A stretch of DNA of 62,000 bases from Branchiostoma floridae (GCF_000003815.2 NC_049993.1:20928223-20990222), one strand, 5' to 3'. Positions 10,821-21,360 are shown, numbered from the stretch's first letter. A program made the numbers and translations. The notes: generated by a model not told the origin, from the sequence alone.

Positions 10821-13800
10821 CGAGCATGGAGGCGTAATGAGCGCCGACTTGCGGCGATGTGAGGAACACCAGGTTGGAGATCATCAGCGCGACGAACGGT
10901 CCAGTGTTCAGCAGCGTGCGCAGGCGCCTGGAGGACTCCGCACTAAGGTACTTTATCTGTAGGAAAATGAGACGATTGTTTATTTGTTTGTTTGTTTGTT
11001 TGTTTGTTTTAGTGTTAGAGATCATCAGCGCGACGAACGGTCCGGTGTTCAGCAGGGTGCACAGGCGCCGTGACGACTCTGCGCTAAGGTGCTTCATCTG
11101 TAGGAAAATGAGACGATTGTTTATTTGTTTGTTTGTTTGTTTGTTTGTTTAAGTGTTAGAGATCATCAGCGCGACGAACGGCCCGGTGTTCAGGAACATG
11201 CGCAGGCGCCGTGAGGACTCCGCACTAAGGTACTTCATCTGTATAAAAACAGGACAGTGTTTATTTATTCGTTTGGTTGGTTGGTTGGTTGTTTCAGCAT
11301 TTGTGTATTATTGGAAAAATCGAATCAGCCTGCTTTTCAGTGAGGTCGTGAGGGATGAGGTATTAGGTTCTGAATATAAATGAAATACAGCACTCCAGTC
11401 CATGACATATTTTAGTCCATCAATTAATATGTGGCTTTTATACCATCAATGAATATTGTAGAGTTTAATTGTCTCATGTATGTGTATTAAAGTGTGTCGA
11501 CAAGAATGTTAGGTTTAGCTAGCCACACATTACCTTGTGGTTTTGAGAAAACATACTACTAGACTATAATAGATAGACATCAGCAAGGTTTGACAAATTC
11601 TATCTTAGAGACAAGACTTGCAGCACTTTGAAAGATTTCATCCCAAAAAGAATCTAGGCAACATTGTAACACCTGGTACAATATTTGATATGAACGATGA
11701 TAAAAAGACACACCTCTAGTTCCTTAACAGCTGGCAGCCGCATGAACCGTCTAGTGAGGGTCTCTAGCAGAACGCCGATGAACTGCAGCGCCGCCCAGAC
11801 GAACAGGTTGTGGGAGGCGCCATGCCAGTAGTACACAAACACAAACGTCACTGCGGAGGGATATAAGATAGTTATTCATATTATAAACCATCTAGTGAGG
11901 GTCTCTAGCAGGACGCCGATGAACTGCAGCGCCGCCCAGATGAATAGATTATGGGAGGCGGCGTGCCAGTAGTACACAAACACAAACGTCACTGTGGAAG
12001 GGATATCATAATCATAGAGTTATTCATATCACACATATGTAGTGTGACATGACCCATGATCATTTCAAACTTGACGCCAAATATAGAATACTCAACAATT
12101 GCTATACAAACTTGCTTGACAAACAAAATACGGCATTAGATATTAGTTATTAGTATACGTTTCTGCCTAACTTGTTAGTTACTGGTGTTTGTCATATGAG
12201 GATTAGTTGTAACAGTTGTTGTTTGCCATACTAGTACCTTGTTCCCTGTACTGTCTTGTGACATAATGTTCACTTTTTCAATCATATCATAACGTGGGTC
12301 ACTCAGAATTTAAGAATATGGTGCTACTCAGATTTCTTTACAAACCTATGTATTTGTATTATTTTGGTCCTGAATTGGAGTAGTAAAAAGAGAGTTCCTG
12401 GCAGTTCCTTACCAATGGAGGCTGCAATCTGCCTCAGCAGGCCGCTACGGGAGCCCCCTAGCGGCCAATAGATGTAGCGCACCAGCCACTTGTACAGTCC
12501 TGGATCAAACGATCTGGTGATAAAAGTTCTTACAAATTAGTACACGTCATACCAACTTTCATACCTTGTTTGGATAATTGTTCATATGCTTTATTCTTTT
12601 TAAAAATTAAGCTTTTTCACTGTACGTATTTCCTGTTTTGAATCCCTCTACAAGCTTCCACAGCACTGTTGCTGTTTAAATACCAAGCCCTTCTTCTTGT
12701 TAAGGGCTGCCTAAGAGTCATTGATAAATAAACCCCTTGTTTTGAGCACAAAAGGGAAAATAACGGTTTAGGTTGGCTTCAGAGCAAATATATGGCAGGT
12801 CAAAAGAAACAACGGACCACTTAGATGTAGAAACACTGCAAAAATATCAAATGGCACAAGTCTTAGAATATGCTATAAAAAAATGTAAAGAAAGCCACAT
12901 CCACAATCTGCTCTTGGCATCGCTATTGAATAGGCCTGTTAATTTGTATGTGGATGATGTTCAGCACTAAGGACAGGTCTGTTGGTGGGCGACATTCAGC
13001 ACTAATAATTCTCACCACGACACATCAAGGCCTTCTTTGTTAATGTCAATGCTTTCCCTATTCAATTTCATAGTCTGTGGTTCCGTTGAAAACAAAGCAA
13101 AGTTAGTAATTAATAAAGAGGACCTACCGCCACATGTCCGCGAACTGGTAGACCGTAGCGACACACCGCGGCTGGGGCGGGGCCGAGATCCCGTCAAGTC
13201 TCGCGAGAGTTGAGCCCAGCCCGAAGAACACCACGTACTTCACGTGGAAGAACTGCACCTGCGCGTAGATCAGCCCGTCTGGAACGAAAAGTTAGCGTTC
13301 TTTTTATTGATTTATTACAAAAGAATGGTAGGCAAAGGTTGGCCTTTTGGAGTGTGTTACTATTGTTTCTAAATGACTGTTATTCTTGATGAAGGTACTA
13401 GTAAGACATCCAGGTAATAAGATACGCCAAAAAGCAGTTACTCAGGCAATGTCACAGACGAAAGACACCGAATGGTTGTCTGAAACGTCTGACTGTTTCC
13501 TAAATCCTGTCCAGTTGCTTGAGTAACTGCTTTTTTTAGATTGTTACTCTCTTAGCAGTATAATGTGATATGGTCCTGTCCTTGGTGCTGAAGTTGTGGT
13601 GAGAAAATTTTACATGTCATTGGTTCAAGTAGCAGGACATACCATAAAGCTTCTTCCTAGAAAATCTATGGAACAAGGTCTCTGGTGACGGCTTCCCTGA
13701 TGCGTTACACATGAAGTGCAGCCCGTAACATTTAAGTGGCTTTACAGCATTGCTCTGAGGTAAATTGTAGTAGATACCAACTAATAGAATTTGACAAAAA

Positions 13801-16800
13801 NNNNNNNNNNNNNNNNNNNNNNNNNNNNNNNNNNNNNNNNNNNNNNNNNNNNNNNNNNNNNNNNNNNNNNNNNNNNNNNNNNNNNNNNNNNNNNNNNNNN
13901 NNNNNNNNNNNNNNNNNNNNNNNNNNNNNNNNNNNNNNNNNNNNNNNNNNNNNNNNNNNNNNNNNNNNNNNNNNNNNNNNNNNNNNNNNNNNNNNNNNNN
14001 NNNNNNNNNNNNNNNNNNNNNNNNNNNNNNNNNNNNNNNNNNNNNNNNNNNNNNNNNNNNNNNNNNNNNNNNNNNNNNNNNNNNNNNNNNNNNNNNNNNN
14101 NNNNNNNNNNNNNNNNNNNNNNNNNNNNNNNNNNNNNNNNNNNNNNNNNNNNNNNNNNNNNNNNNNNNNNNNNNNNNNNNNNNNNNNNNNNNNNNNNNNN
14201 NNNNNNNNNNNNNNNNNNNNNNNNNNNNNNNNNNNNNNNNNNNNNNNNNNNNNNNNNNNNNNNNNNNNNNNNNNNNNNNNNNNNNNNNNNNNNNNNNNNN
14301 NNNNNNNNNNNNNNNNNNNNNNNNNNNNNNNNNNNNNNNNNNNNNNNNNNNNNNNNNNNNNNNNNNNNNNNNNNNNNNNNNNNNNNNNNNNNNNNNNNNN
14401 NNNNNNNNNNNNNNNNNNNNNNNNNNNNNNNNNNNNNNNNNNNNNNNNNNNNNNNNNNNNNNNNNNNNNNNNNNNNNNNNNNNNNNNNNNNNNNNNNNNN
14501 NNNNNNNNNNNNNNNNNNNNNNNNNNNNNNNNNNNNNNNNNNNNNNNNNNNNNNNNNNNNNNNNNNNNNNNNNNNNNNNNNNNNNNNNNNNNNNNNNNNN
14601 NNNNNNNNNNNNNNNNNNNNNNNNNNNNNNNNNNNNNNNNNNNNNNNNNNNNNNNNNNNNNNNNNNNNNNNNNNNNNNNNNNNNNNNNNNNNNNNNNNNN
14701 NNNNNNNNNNNNNNNNNNNNNNNNNNNNNNNNNNNNNNNNNNCAACAAACAAACAACAACTCACACAGCGTGAACACTGAAGCCTTCCCCACAATGTCCA
14801 TCCTGACACAAATGGCGTGGATGTAGAAGTAGTGCAGGAAAACCTCCACACACAAGAACCAAAACATAAGCCGCGCCAGGCCCCACAGCACCATGGGAAG
14901 GTTCTGCAACCCTGCCTCGTCCTGAGATAACCTCTGATGAGACCATATAAGGTAAGTGTTAGTGACGGCATCAAAACGTCAAGAACAACAAGAGAGACTC
15001 TTTAAATCTGGTAAGGGATAAATGTAGCTGTCAAAAAATAAAAGGCTTCCAACCATCTTTCAATTCATGATTTGTGTGATTTACCCCAGAACCTTGACAG
15101 TATTTTTGGGGTCCTCTTTGCATTATGGATCACAATGCTTTACTTAAAGCTCACTGATGAAGAAACTGAATGTCACATTTTTTCATTGTTTCAACCTGCT
15201 GCCTGAAGGTGTAATTAATGTTGGTTCCTGAGAGTTAAAGGTTACCATTATGTCTCTCCAGGGTTAAATGTTAGAGGTTAAAGGTTAGAGGTTATGACGT
15301 ACCTGCTGCCTGAAGCTGTGGTAGTTGATGATGGGTCCTGAGGGTTAAAGGTTATAGGTTATGACCTACCTGCTGCCTGAAGCTGTGGTAGTTAATGATG
15401 GGTCCTGAGGGTTAAAGGTTATAGGTTATGACCTACCTGCTGCCTAAAGCTGTGGTAGTTGATGATGGGTCCTGAGGTCAGGATCGGCCAGTAGAAGTTG
15501 TAGTTTAGCAGGTCCAGCAGGCTGTAACTGGCTGAAACAAACATTGACGATGTCAATGACCCAGCCAAATCACCTGATCTCCAACTTAGTGATGCTGCCA
15601 ATAAGTATGTGCAGTTAATCAACAGCTGATGTCTGAGTTATACATAATCTTATATGGTTGGGTGTCAGTCTAAGCCAAGCTGCGAGAGAATGTCAAGCTA
15701 GATTCCTTTTGAGTTATATAATTAGCTAATGTTAAAAGAAAAAAAAAACTTGTCAAGGAATATCTATATATTGCTGTTTAGTAATGACCTGATGTGGTGC
15801 AGTGCACTACCTACTACTAGTATGTCTTGGAAAGCCACATGGAAAAGATGATTTTGATGAAGCTAATGATGATGATTACAGTGATGATGATTACAGTGAT
15901 GATGATGTGTGATGATGATGATGATGATGATGTTGATGATGATGATGATGTACTAACCTGGGTTTGGTTCCGTCTCCCTACAAAGGTCCATGGCAAAACT
16001 GACCCCCCGCAGACAGGACAGGGTCAAGGTCACCATGTAGAGGTTGTACTTGGCGTAGGACGTCAGGAGGTTGTACTGGGGACGGCAAAATTACAGCAGG
16101 GTACAAAATTAGCCAACTCGTACTGATGTGATTTTTACAGTGTTGTGACAGTGTTGTGAGAGGGTCAGAGAGTCAAGTAGATCAAGAGGGACTATGTGTC
16201 ACAGGAAGAGAGATGGAGAAACTGAGAGAGAGCGAGGGCATGGAACTGAGGGATTGTAAGAGAAAGAGAAACTATGGGAGAGAGAGAGGGTTCATGCATG
16301 AAAGAAAAACAGAAAGCAATAGAGAAGAAAGAGACAAAGAGAGAAGAAATGAAATAGTGAGAGAGGAAGACAGAGAGAGAAGAGATTAAAAAAGACAGAA
16401 AGTGAAAATGAGAGAATGACTTACGTGCCACGTATTTCCCGGCTCCATGTATACCGTAGTCATGGCGACGATGGCGAACCCCCAGATCAGCGCCGGTCTC
16501 CGCAGTCGGGACAGCAGGAAGAACACAGCAGCCTGGAATAGCACCACTCCTGCTGGTCTCCAGCCCAGGCACAGGGTCAGGCTGGCCAGGCCGTACAGGC
16601 CGTACAGGGGAAACTTAGCCTGTAACAGGGCAAAGGTTACAGAACAAATGTTACAGGGTAAAGGTTACAGGGTAAAGGTTACAGCCTGGAACAGCACCAC
16701 TCCTGCTGGTCTCATGCCCAGGCAGAGGGTCAGGCTAGCCAGGCCGTACAGGCCGTACAGGGGAAACTTAGCCTGGGTGAAGGAGACAAGGCAAAGGTTA

Positions 16801-18251
16801 AATGGCGAAGATTACAGGGCAAAGATGACAGGGCAAAGGGGTTAATACAGCAGCCAGGAGCAGCACTGTGTCCATCCAGACACATGGTCAGGCTCACCAA
16901 CCCGTACGTAGGTAAGGTTATACATGGGGAACTTAGCCTGTAACAGGGGACATGACAACAAATCGATGAAGTTAAATGGTTAAATACAACTTATGTAATT
17001 GTTTGTGATTATTTATGTAATATATCAACTCTTACCTTTGGCATCAGCCTGCCTGTGACTGCCCCCAGCATCACGTGACCCAGGTAGTACAGGGGGAAAG
17101 CTGTGCGCATGCGCTTGGTCCACTCTCGCCACTCTATGTCATGGATGTCCTGTGGAAAACAAAACAAACAAACAAAATTGTAGTTAAGTCAATAAAAAAT
17201 AAGGTTTGATTTGTTTCTCATGACATTTAAACTTCTTTAATTTCTCATCTTAGTCAAGTTACTGCCATGCTTTAAAACAAGCATGTTGAGATTTTGGGAT
17301 AAAGTTAAGAACAGTTTGAAATAAAACGAGTTCATTTTCATCATTTTTAGTTCCACTGATGTAGCAAAAGTGCATAAATTATGCTAATGTTTATATACAT
17401 AATGTTTCTATCTCCTTACTTTCTTCCTGCCCAGAAGAGTCCATCCCGGAGCGAGGTCCTGTACATTCAGCTGTTTCCTGTGATCTGTGCCGACAGAGAG
17501 GGGGTTAGAGACTGACATGTATAACTGACTGACTGGCTAAATGATCGGAATTTTTGTATGTTCTCTTGGAGTAAAAGTATTAAATTAGCATAGAGCGAGA
17601 TATAACTCCCGGACGTCCTGCTACAGTACCCAGGAAAGCCGCCAGTGGTCCCAAAATCCAGTCATTTATTTGATAGCTCAAGAGGTACCCGCATGCCAAA
17701 TTTAGTCCATTACACTATCATCTTATCAGTTATGCTATTCAACCGTTCAGAACGCTACCAGAATCACACCACTTTCTTGGTGAATGCATCAAAGTTTCCA
17801 TAGCGACATCTACTTAAAAACCGCATGGATTAAAACATTTTGTGGCGGTAAAAAAGACACATTTTTATATGATATGCAGTTATTTCCCGACCTGGTGGTC
17901 AATCAAGTTGAGCTCGTCATGACTGCAAACAAACAAACAAACAAACAAACAAACAAACGGACAAACAAACGAACAAACAAACCAACCTTCCGAGAACCTG
18001 TAAGTGCAGTACAACATGTAGCCGATAACGCAGAGGGAGATCGTCGCGCACAGCCCGACCTCGGCCTTCGGGAGCGGCACGAAACTTGCCGAAGGTTCCG
18101 TTCGTCTGGACTCGGGAATTTCCGTCGGTTTCGGCTCGGTAGACTCCGCTGTCCCAGGAGGGGCAACAGGTGGTTGGAAAACTCCGCTAGGCGGCGCTTC
18201 TGACTGGTCTGCAGTTCTCCGACGCAAGTCGGCCTGCTGGGCTCCGGACAT
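10821..18251 (-). CDS. HHAT: Hedgehog acyltransferase (MBOAT family), 11 exons, 3' end missing
   Basis: HHAT is a multipass ER enzyme that attaches palmitate to the N-terminal cysteine of Hedgehog ligands. Exons in coding order: 18251-17987, 17484-17420, 17149-17036, 16619-16425, 16075-15958, 15531-15437, 14921-14765, 13278-13128, 12513-12413, 11850-11714, 10956-10821. Every junction is GT-AG and all phases agree, giving 511 codons plus one base. Peptides align along human HHAT in order: DIEWREW near the N-terminus, SGPIINYHSF, YFYIHAI, QVQFFHVKYVVFFG, ARLDG, ADMWR/SFDPGL (conserved Asp), RYIYWPLGGS, and the MBOAT histidine in VYYWHG. The final exon (about 33 residues in human) was not found downstream. 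The 942-base gap lies in intron 7 and costs no coding sequence, because the flanking exons join in phase. Introns hold partial copies of exons 4, 6, 10 and 11. Confidence 0.93.
11014..11097 (-). pseudogene. HHAT: Partial tandem copy 2 of HHAT exon 11, open into the full exon
   Basis: An acceptor (CCTACAG) is followed by 28 codons (MKHLSAESSRRLCTLLNTGP ... MISN). Unlike copy 1, the following 57 bases have no stop and remain in frame with the complete exon at 10956-10821. A read-through exon 11097-10821 is therefore possible and would insert 47 residues. Of the differences from the full exon, about eight codons are synonymous and three change the residue. Confidence 0.85.
11155..11238 (-). pseudogene. 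HHAT: Partial tandem copy 1 of HHAT exon 11
   Basis: An acceptor (TATACAG) is followed by 28 codons matching exon 11 (MKYLSAESSRR ... VALMISN), then ACT TAA. It lacks the second half of the exon (LVFLTSPQVG). It starts exactly 141 bases before copy 2, which starts exactly 141 bases before the full exon. Use of this copy would truncate HHAT. Confidence 0.85.
11714..11850 (-). CDS. HHAT: HHAT exon 10, MBOAT active-site histidine exon
   Basis: This exon encodes VTFVFVYYWHGASHNLFVW and continues to LPAVKELE. The His in YYWHG is the invariant MBOAT catalytic histidine. The acceptor is CCGCAG and the donor GAG|GTGTGT. A partial second copy lies 141 bases upstream on the coding strand (11991-11886) with WHA instead of WHG. 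Only this copy has the complete 3' end and a usable donor, so it is taken as the constitutive exon. Confidence 0.93.
11886..11991 (-). pseudogene. HHAT: Partial tandem copy of HHAT exon 10
   Basis: The minus strand has an acceptor (CCACAG) followed by the same reading frame as exon 10. The copy then stops resembling it after ETLTRWF and meets an in-frame TGA. The catalytic motif is altered from WHG to WHA, with further V-to-I and R-to-W changes. About five differences are synonymous. If spliced from exon 9 it would end the protein right after the active-site region. It may be a dead duplicate or a truncating alternative exon. Confidence 0.85.
12413..12513 (-). CDS. HHAT: HHAT exon 9, catalytic-region exon with conserved Asp
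   Basis: This exon encodes SFDPGLYKWLVRYIYWPLGG plus SRSGLLRQIAASI. It aligns with the human segment around YFDVGLHNFLIRYVYIPVGG. The aspartate in SFDPGL corresponds to the conserved MBOAT-family Asp needed for activity in human HHAT. Acceptor CACCAG and donor G|GTAAGG are clean. It enters in phase 2 and leaves in phase 1, joining exon 10. Confidence 0.93.
12764..12970 (+). other. Short unrecognised ORF in HHAT intron 8
   Basis: A 65-codon open frame on the strand opposite HHAT, 12773-12970, begins with ATGG-free context (alternative start) and reads EQIYGRSKETTDHLDVETLQ, then KYQMAQVLEYAIKKCKESHI. Its composition is protein-like, with charged helical residues and no repeat. I do not recognise it. 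It may be a transposon remnant or chance. Confidence 0.25.
13397..13545. mobile_element. Foldback MITE, GCAACTGG family, copy 2
   Basis: AGACATCCAGGTAATAAGAT and GCCAAAAAGCAGTTACTCAG at the left are mirrored by CCAGTTGCTTGAGTAACTGC at the right. It lies in HHAT intron 7. Confidence 0.75.
13801..14742. other. Assembly gap (942 N) inside HHAT intron 7
   Basis: Run of 942 unknown bases. The flanking exons (14921-14765 ending in phase 1, and 13278-13128 starting with AC) join into a tyrosine codon and align continuously with human HHAT. The gap is therefore intronic. Confidence 0.98.
15196..15409 (-). pseudogene. HHAT: Three partial copies of the HHAT exon 6 donor end
   Basis: The last 13 codons of exon 6 (SGPIINYHSFRQQ) plus its splice donor recur at 15409-15370 (donor GTAGGT), 15342-15303 (donor GTACGT) and, more diverged, 15232-15196. 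They follow the true exon 6 (15531-15437) at about 65-base spacing. They are separated by a repeated 'GGTTAAAGGTTATAGG'-like intronic segment. None has an acceptor, so each is a decoy donor rather than an exon. Confidence 0.85.
15862..15950. repeat. (GAT)n microsatellite in HHAT intron 5
   Basis: Interrupted GAT/GATGAT tract immediately downstream of the exon 5 donor at 15957. The resulting Asp-rich frame is not a gene. Confidence 0.95.
16150..16400. repeat. GA-rich purine tract in HHAT intron 4
   Basis: Purine-rich sequence of GAGA and AGAAA motifs on the plus strand, giving a pyrimidine tract on the HHAT strand. No conserved unit. Confidence 0.8.
16684..16772 (-). pseudogene. HHAT: Partial copy of HHAT exon 4 (5' half)
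   Basis: Acceptor CCCAG is followed by the first 30 codons of exon 4 (AKFPLYGLYGLASLTLCLG, then MRPAGVV where the true exon has WRPAGVV). Homology stops in the middle of the exon and no donor follows. It lies in intron 3, just upstream of the true exon 4 (16619-16425). Confidence 0.85.
16850..16937 (-). pseudogene. HHAT: Decayed second copy of HHAT exon 4 (5' half)
   Basis: TTACAG followed by GCTAAGTTCCCCATGTA, and further on GTGAGCCTGACCATGTGTCT, matches exon 4. An internal insertion breaks the frame. This is an older copy of the same duplicated segment, in intron 3. Confidence 0.7.
17925..17985. repeat. (CAAA)n microsatellite beside HHAT exon 1 donor
   Basis: AAACAAAC tract directly downstream of the exon 1 donor. 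Similar tracts follow the exon 11 copies (10983-11008 and 11125-11150) and exon 7. Confidence 0.9.
17987..18251 (-). CDS. HHAT: HHAT exon 1, start codon and first membrane segment
   Basis: The chosen start reads MSGAQQADLRRR and is followed by a polar, proline-rich stretch of about 55 residues. The segment PLPKAEVGLCATISLCVIGY then matches the first membrane helix of human HHAT. The N-terminal extension is longer than in vertebrates. Upstream and in frame, the sequence stays open to a second ATG at 18311. However, two acceptor-like sites lie between them (TTTGCAG and TTTCTACCCCAG on the minus strand), so the start at 18251 is preferred. The donor GAAG|GTTGGT leaves phase 1, which exon 2 (17484-17420) completes as an aspartate codon. 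Confidence 0.85.
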
Positions 18252-18539
18252 CGGGCTTCTGTATGGGGCTTCTGGGGTAGAAATGTATCGATCAATCTGC
18301 AAATCAATCAATCAATCAATCTCTCTACCAATACATTTTTAACGAACACACTACAGAACGTTTTTGGCTTCATGATACGTGACAGAATATGACTAATTTT
18401 AGCTAGAAAATAATACGGTATCACGCCTGGCAGAAGAATGAGTTTAGATAGCCAAGTGAAATTATAGATGACCATTAGCGATAAACAGCACATACATGTA
18501 GCATTGAAGACATTTAGCAAGGATTGATTAAACAGTCCA

Positions 18540-18720
18540 CTGTGCATGAACTAATTGTTTTTGGTGGTTTTCACGGCAGAAGATTTCAGACCAAAGTCAC
18601 AACCCAAGAAAGCAAATATTTGCGTTATTTATAGCAATTTAGGAAAACAGTCCATTGTGAATGAAATTGTTATTTTTGGTGGTTTTCATGGCAGGAGATT
18701 TCGGACCAAACTCCCCCCTC
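18540..18720. repeat. 116-bp direct tandem duplication
   Basis: AACAGTCCACTGTGCATGAA...TTTTTGGTGGTTTTCACGGC (18531-18590) is repeated at 18648-18706. It lies between HHAT exon 1 and the candidate 5' UTR exon. Confidence 0.85.
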
Positions 18721-19245
18721 TCCACTTCTCCACGGATGACCGAGTCTGAATGCCGGGCGCGTCTGGCTAAACAAACCCCGACTTCTCCAGCTGACACAGC
18801 CCGCTGGGTGTACACACACACACACAAACACACTTTTCTCACTGGAGCTCACAGCCAGAACGTAGAATCTTTAATAAACAGCTTAATATGAGGGAATCAC
18901 TGATATTGAAGTTTTTATCGGACGTTTGTGTCTGCCTATAAAACAAGAACCGTAACGAAACGGCATTGACTACGATAAAAGCGTTATGCTTCGTCCGCAG
19001 TCTGAGGTCGCCTGCTTTTCAGTCTGCACAGAAATGACGATGTAGAGATGGGTAGAGTGCAAAGAGTCTGAGACGAGAAAAAACGCCACGTGAATTCAAC
19101 AACACTTTGGTGGAAAAACTTCGCATAAAATCACATAATTTTGTATAATGTTTCTTTACTCAATGTTTCCTTCGTAAATCGTCCAAGTTGAGCCTACATT
19201 TTGCTGATGTAGTGCAGAAATTGAAAAAAAAGTGAACCCCGTGTG
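18721..19245. other. No recognisable feature
   Basis: Putative HHAT first-intron sequence with a short CA repeat near 18813-18833. No gene or element recognised. Confidence 0.5.
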
Positions 19246-19480
19246 GGTTTAGCGCGGCGTAACGCGACCGGCCACGCGCCTGTGACCGCTATCGGCAGTG
19301 TTGGCATAGCGGCCGTACCGAAAATCGTCTGGCCGTGACCGCATTCGACAGGTGACCGCTATAGACTTTTTCGTAATGCTTAGGTCAAGGGAAAAATCCA
19401 AGGGACCGACAAAAAGTGACCGCAATGGCCAGGTGGCCCCTATACTCAGGTGACCCCTAAGGCTGGTTTCACTGTATTTT
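19245..19480 (-). repeat. GTCACC/GACCGCTAT-rich repeat fragment
   Basis: At least six GTGACCGC or GGTGACCCC motifs at irregular 25-45-base spacing. A minus-strand frame reads YSETSLRGHLSIGATWPLRS. This motif spacing suggests a dispersed repeat or transposon end, not a host gene. Confidence 0.5.
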
Positions 19481-20131
19481 AAAATCTGTACTGGACGACC
19501 GGTTCTACCGCTTTTTGGCACCTCACTTTGCAGGCACAAGGTCGCGACTTCTCACACAAAGCCCCTGCATAGATACAACCTACTTCATGCGATAATTAAA
19601 ACATGGAATTTATCAAATGGGGTCGAATGACAACAAACGAACCTCCACACAACAACTTGAAGTTGAGAGGGACGGAAAGTATGACCGAAGGGTAGACAAA
19701 ATATAGTTGAATGGGACAGACTATATAGTCCTGACTAGATGTTGTGGCACCATACACAATCAAATCCTGCAGACTACTAAGGCTAGCAAAAGTACTGTTC
19801 TTTACCACCTTTTTTTACCGCTGCCACAAAGGCCTCACAGAATGTTGATGACAACAAGCTTCACTCAAAAGTTAAAGGAAGAGAAGCTTTAAAATTGGAG
19901 TCCTCTACATTTATAATAGAGATAGTTCAATGGGAGGGTTTTGAACAATTCTGACTGACTATTGCGATATGAGACCAAATTTAACTATCCAGTTTTTTTA
20001 TGCCTAAAAGAAGTAAAACTCAGTTTACCTTTTTCACACCGGGAAAGGGCAACTCAGACTCGGACTGGAGTTATTAGCTCTGTGTGTAACTTATTAACTC
20101 GTGGAAACGGCGTGATGTACGCAGTTCTTAC

Positions 20132-20290
20132 CTGTACGGCACACCTGGCCGTACCCGGAAGTGTCTCACCTGCGGCGTGACCTCTGACCTCCCGGCGTAT
20201 CGGAAAGATCTCCACGGAGAAGAGCCGATCTGTTCTGCTGTACCTCACTTGTCCGCCAGAAGGCGTGATGGTTAAACTCTTATACTCATA
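20132..20290 (-). other. Candidate 5' UTR exon of HHAT
   Basis: On the minus strand the sequence TACAG|GTAAGAAC at 20132 is a near-perfect splice donor. It closes a CpG-rich stretch with no upstream-gene signal. The next acceptors downstream are those just before HHAT exon 1 at 18.26-18.31 kb. A non-coding first exon of HHAT fits this geometry. The 5' boundary is a guess, and a separate unrecognised gene is possible. Confidence 0.4.
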
Positions 20291-20587
20291 GCCTACTGCA
20301 TCTATACATACACAAACAAGTGGTTACTAATGAGGTAACAAACAGGTAATAGTTTAGCGCTATCGTTTAAACTACTGGTTCTAGGTAGGCTAGTCTAGGG
20401 TCTTATTTGTACACAGTAATGGTTGTCTCCTACTAGAATGTGGTTAAATCTATCTATAGGATAGAATGTGTCAAATTATTTTGAACAAGATCTAGAGGAA
20501 CGAAAAATCAATATCGTAAACAATTCATGAAATGAAGCTCATCTTTAATATTTTTGGATATTATACGTCTCCATGCAAAAACCCTTA

Positions 20588-21235
20588 AGAGGATCGAAGC
20601 TGTTCAAGAAGACTAAATAGATTATAGAGATTGGCTAAAATAAGAAGATTGATATTCTGGGGCAACAAAACTCTCAGAGGTCGATTGGACTTCAAATCAC
20701 TCAGCCGATCTCTACTATATATTAAGTCCCGACGAGGGAAATTCATTATGACGGAGATCACGTTTCGGTGGCCTCCTGAAGATTATTCTCCGATTCTGTC
20801 AAATCGCTCGGCCGCAGCCTTTAGCTAAATTCTCCAGGTACGAACTCTACAAGGATCGAACTCTATACTCTCCAAGCAGAGGATCGGCACCGGCTGCTTT
20901 ATTTTTTACGTATTTTTGATGCACTTTTGTCGGACTTTCCCATTTTTTCTCCATTGGGCTGGCTGCGAAAATGTCCGACAAAAACGCCGGTATCAAAGCC
21001 TTGAGAGTAGATCGAAGCTGCTCTATATGAGACTAACTGAATTATGGAGATTGGCCCAAATAAGGAGATTGATTTTCTAGGGCAACTAGACTCTCCAGAG
21101 CCGACCGGACTTCAAATCAGTCCCCCTGTTTCAGCCCATCTCTGCTATATAGTCAGCCTGGGAAGGAGAAATTCATGGTGATGAACACCATTTCTGGTGG
21201 CCCCTTGGCCTTAGATTATTCTCCTATTGACCCAC
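20588..21235. repeat. ~220-bp direct repeat, two copies
   Basis: 20590-20810 and 21003-21230 share GATCGAAGCTG, GATTGGACTTCAAATCA, TCTCTACTATAT and the GGAGATCACGTTTCGGTGGC-like end. They are about 75-80 percent similar by eye. Confidence 0.8.
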
Positions 21236-21360
21236 GCATAAAGAATCCTGTCTATAGTGGCAATCTTGAGAGTCTTAGCAGGTTTACCGGCTCATCGTTT
21301 TTGGCTTACAATCATTACCTCTCTAAAACGGAGATTTTGTAGCTAGTTGACGTGTTTGTT

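Noticed and set aside
11411-11640. Further HHAT exon copy between exons 10 and 11
   Set aside because: The sequence was read on the minus strand and shows no similarity to any HHAT exon.
13617-14974. Very long open frames across 13.8-14.7 kb
   Set aside because: They exist only because the 942 unknown bases contain no stops. The real content is HHAT exon 7 (14921-14765).
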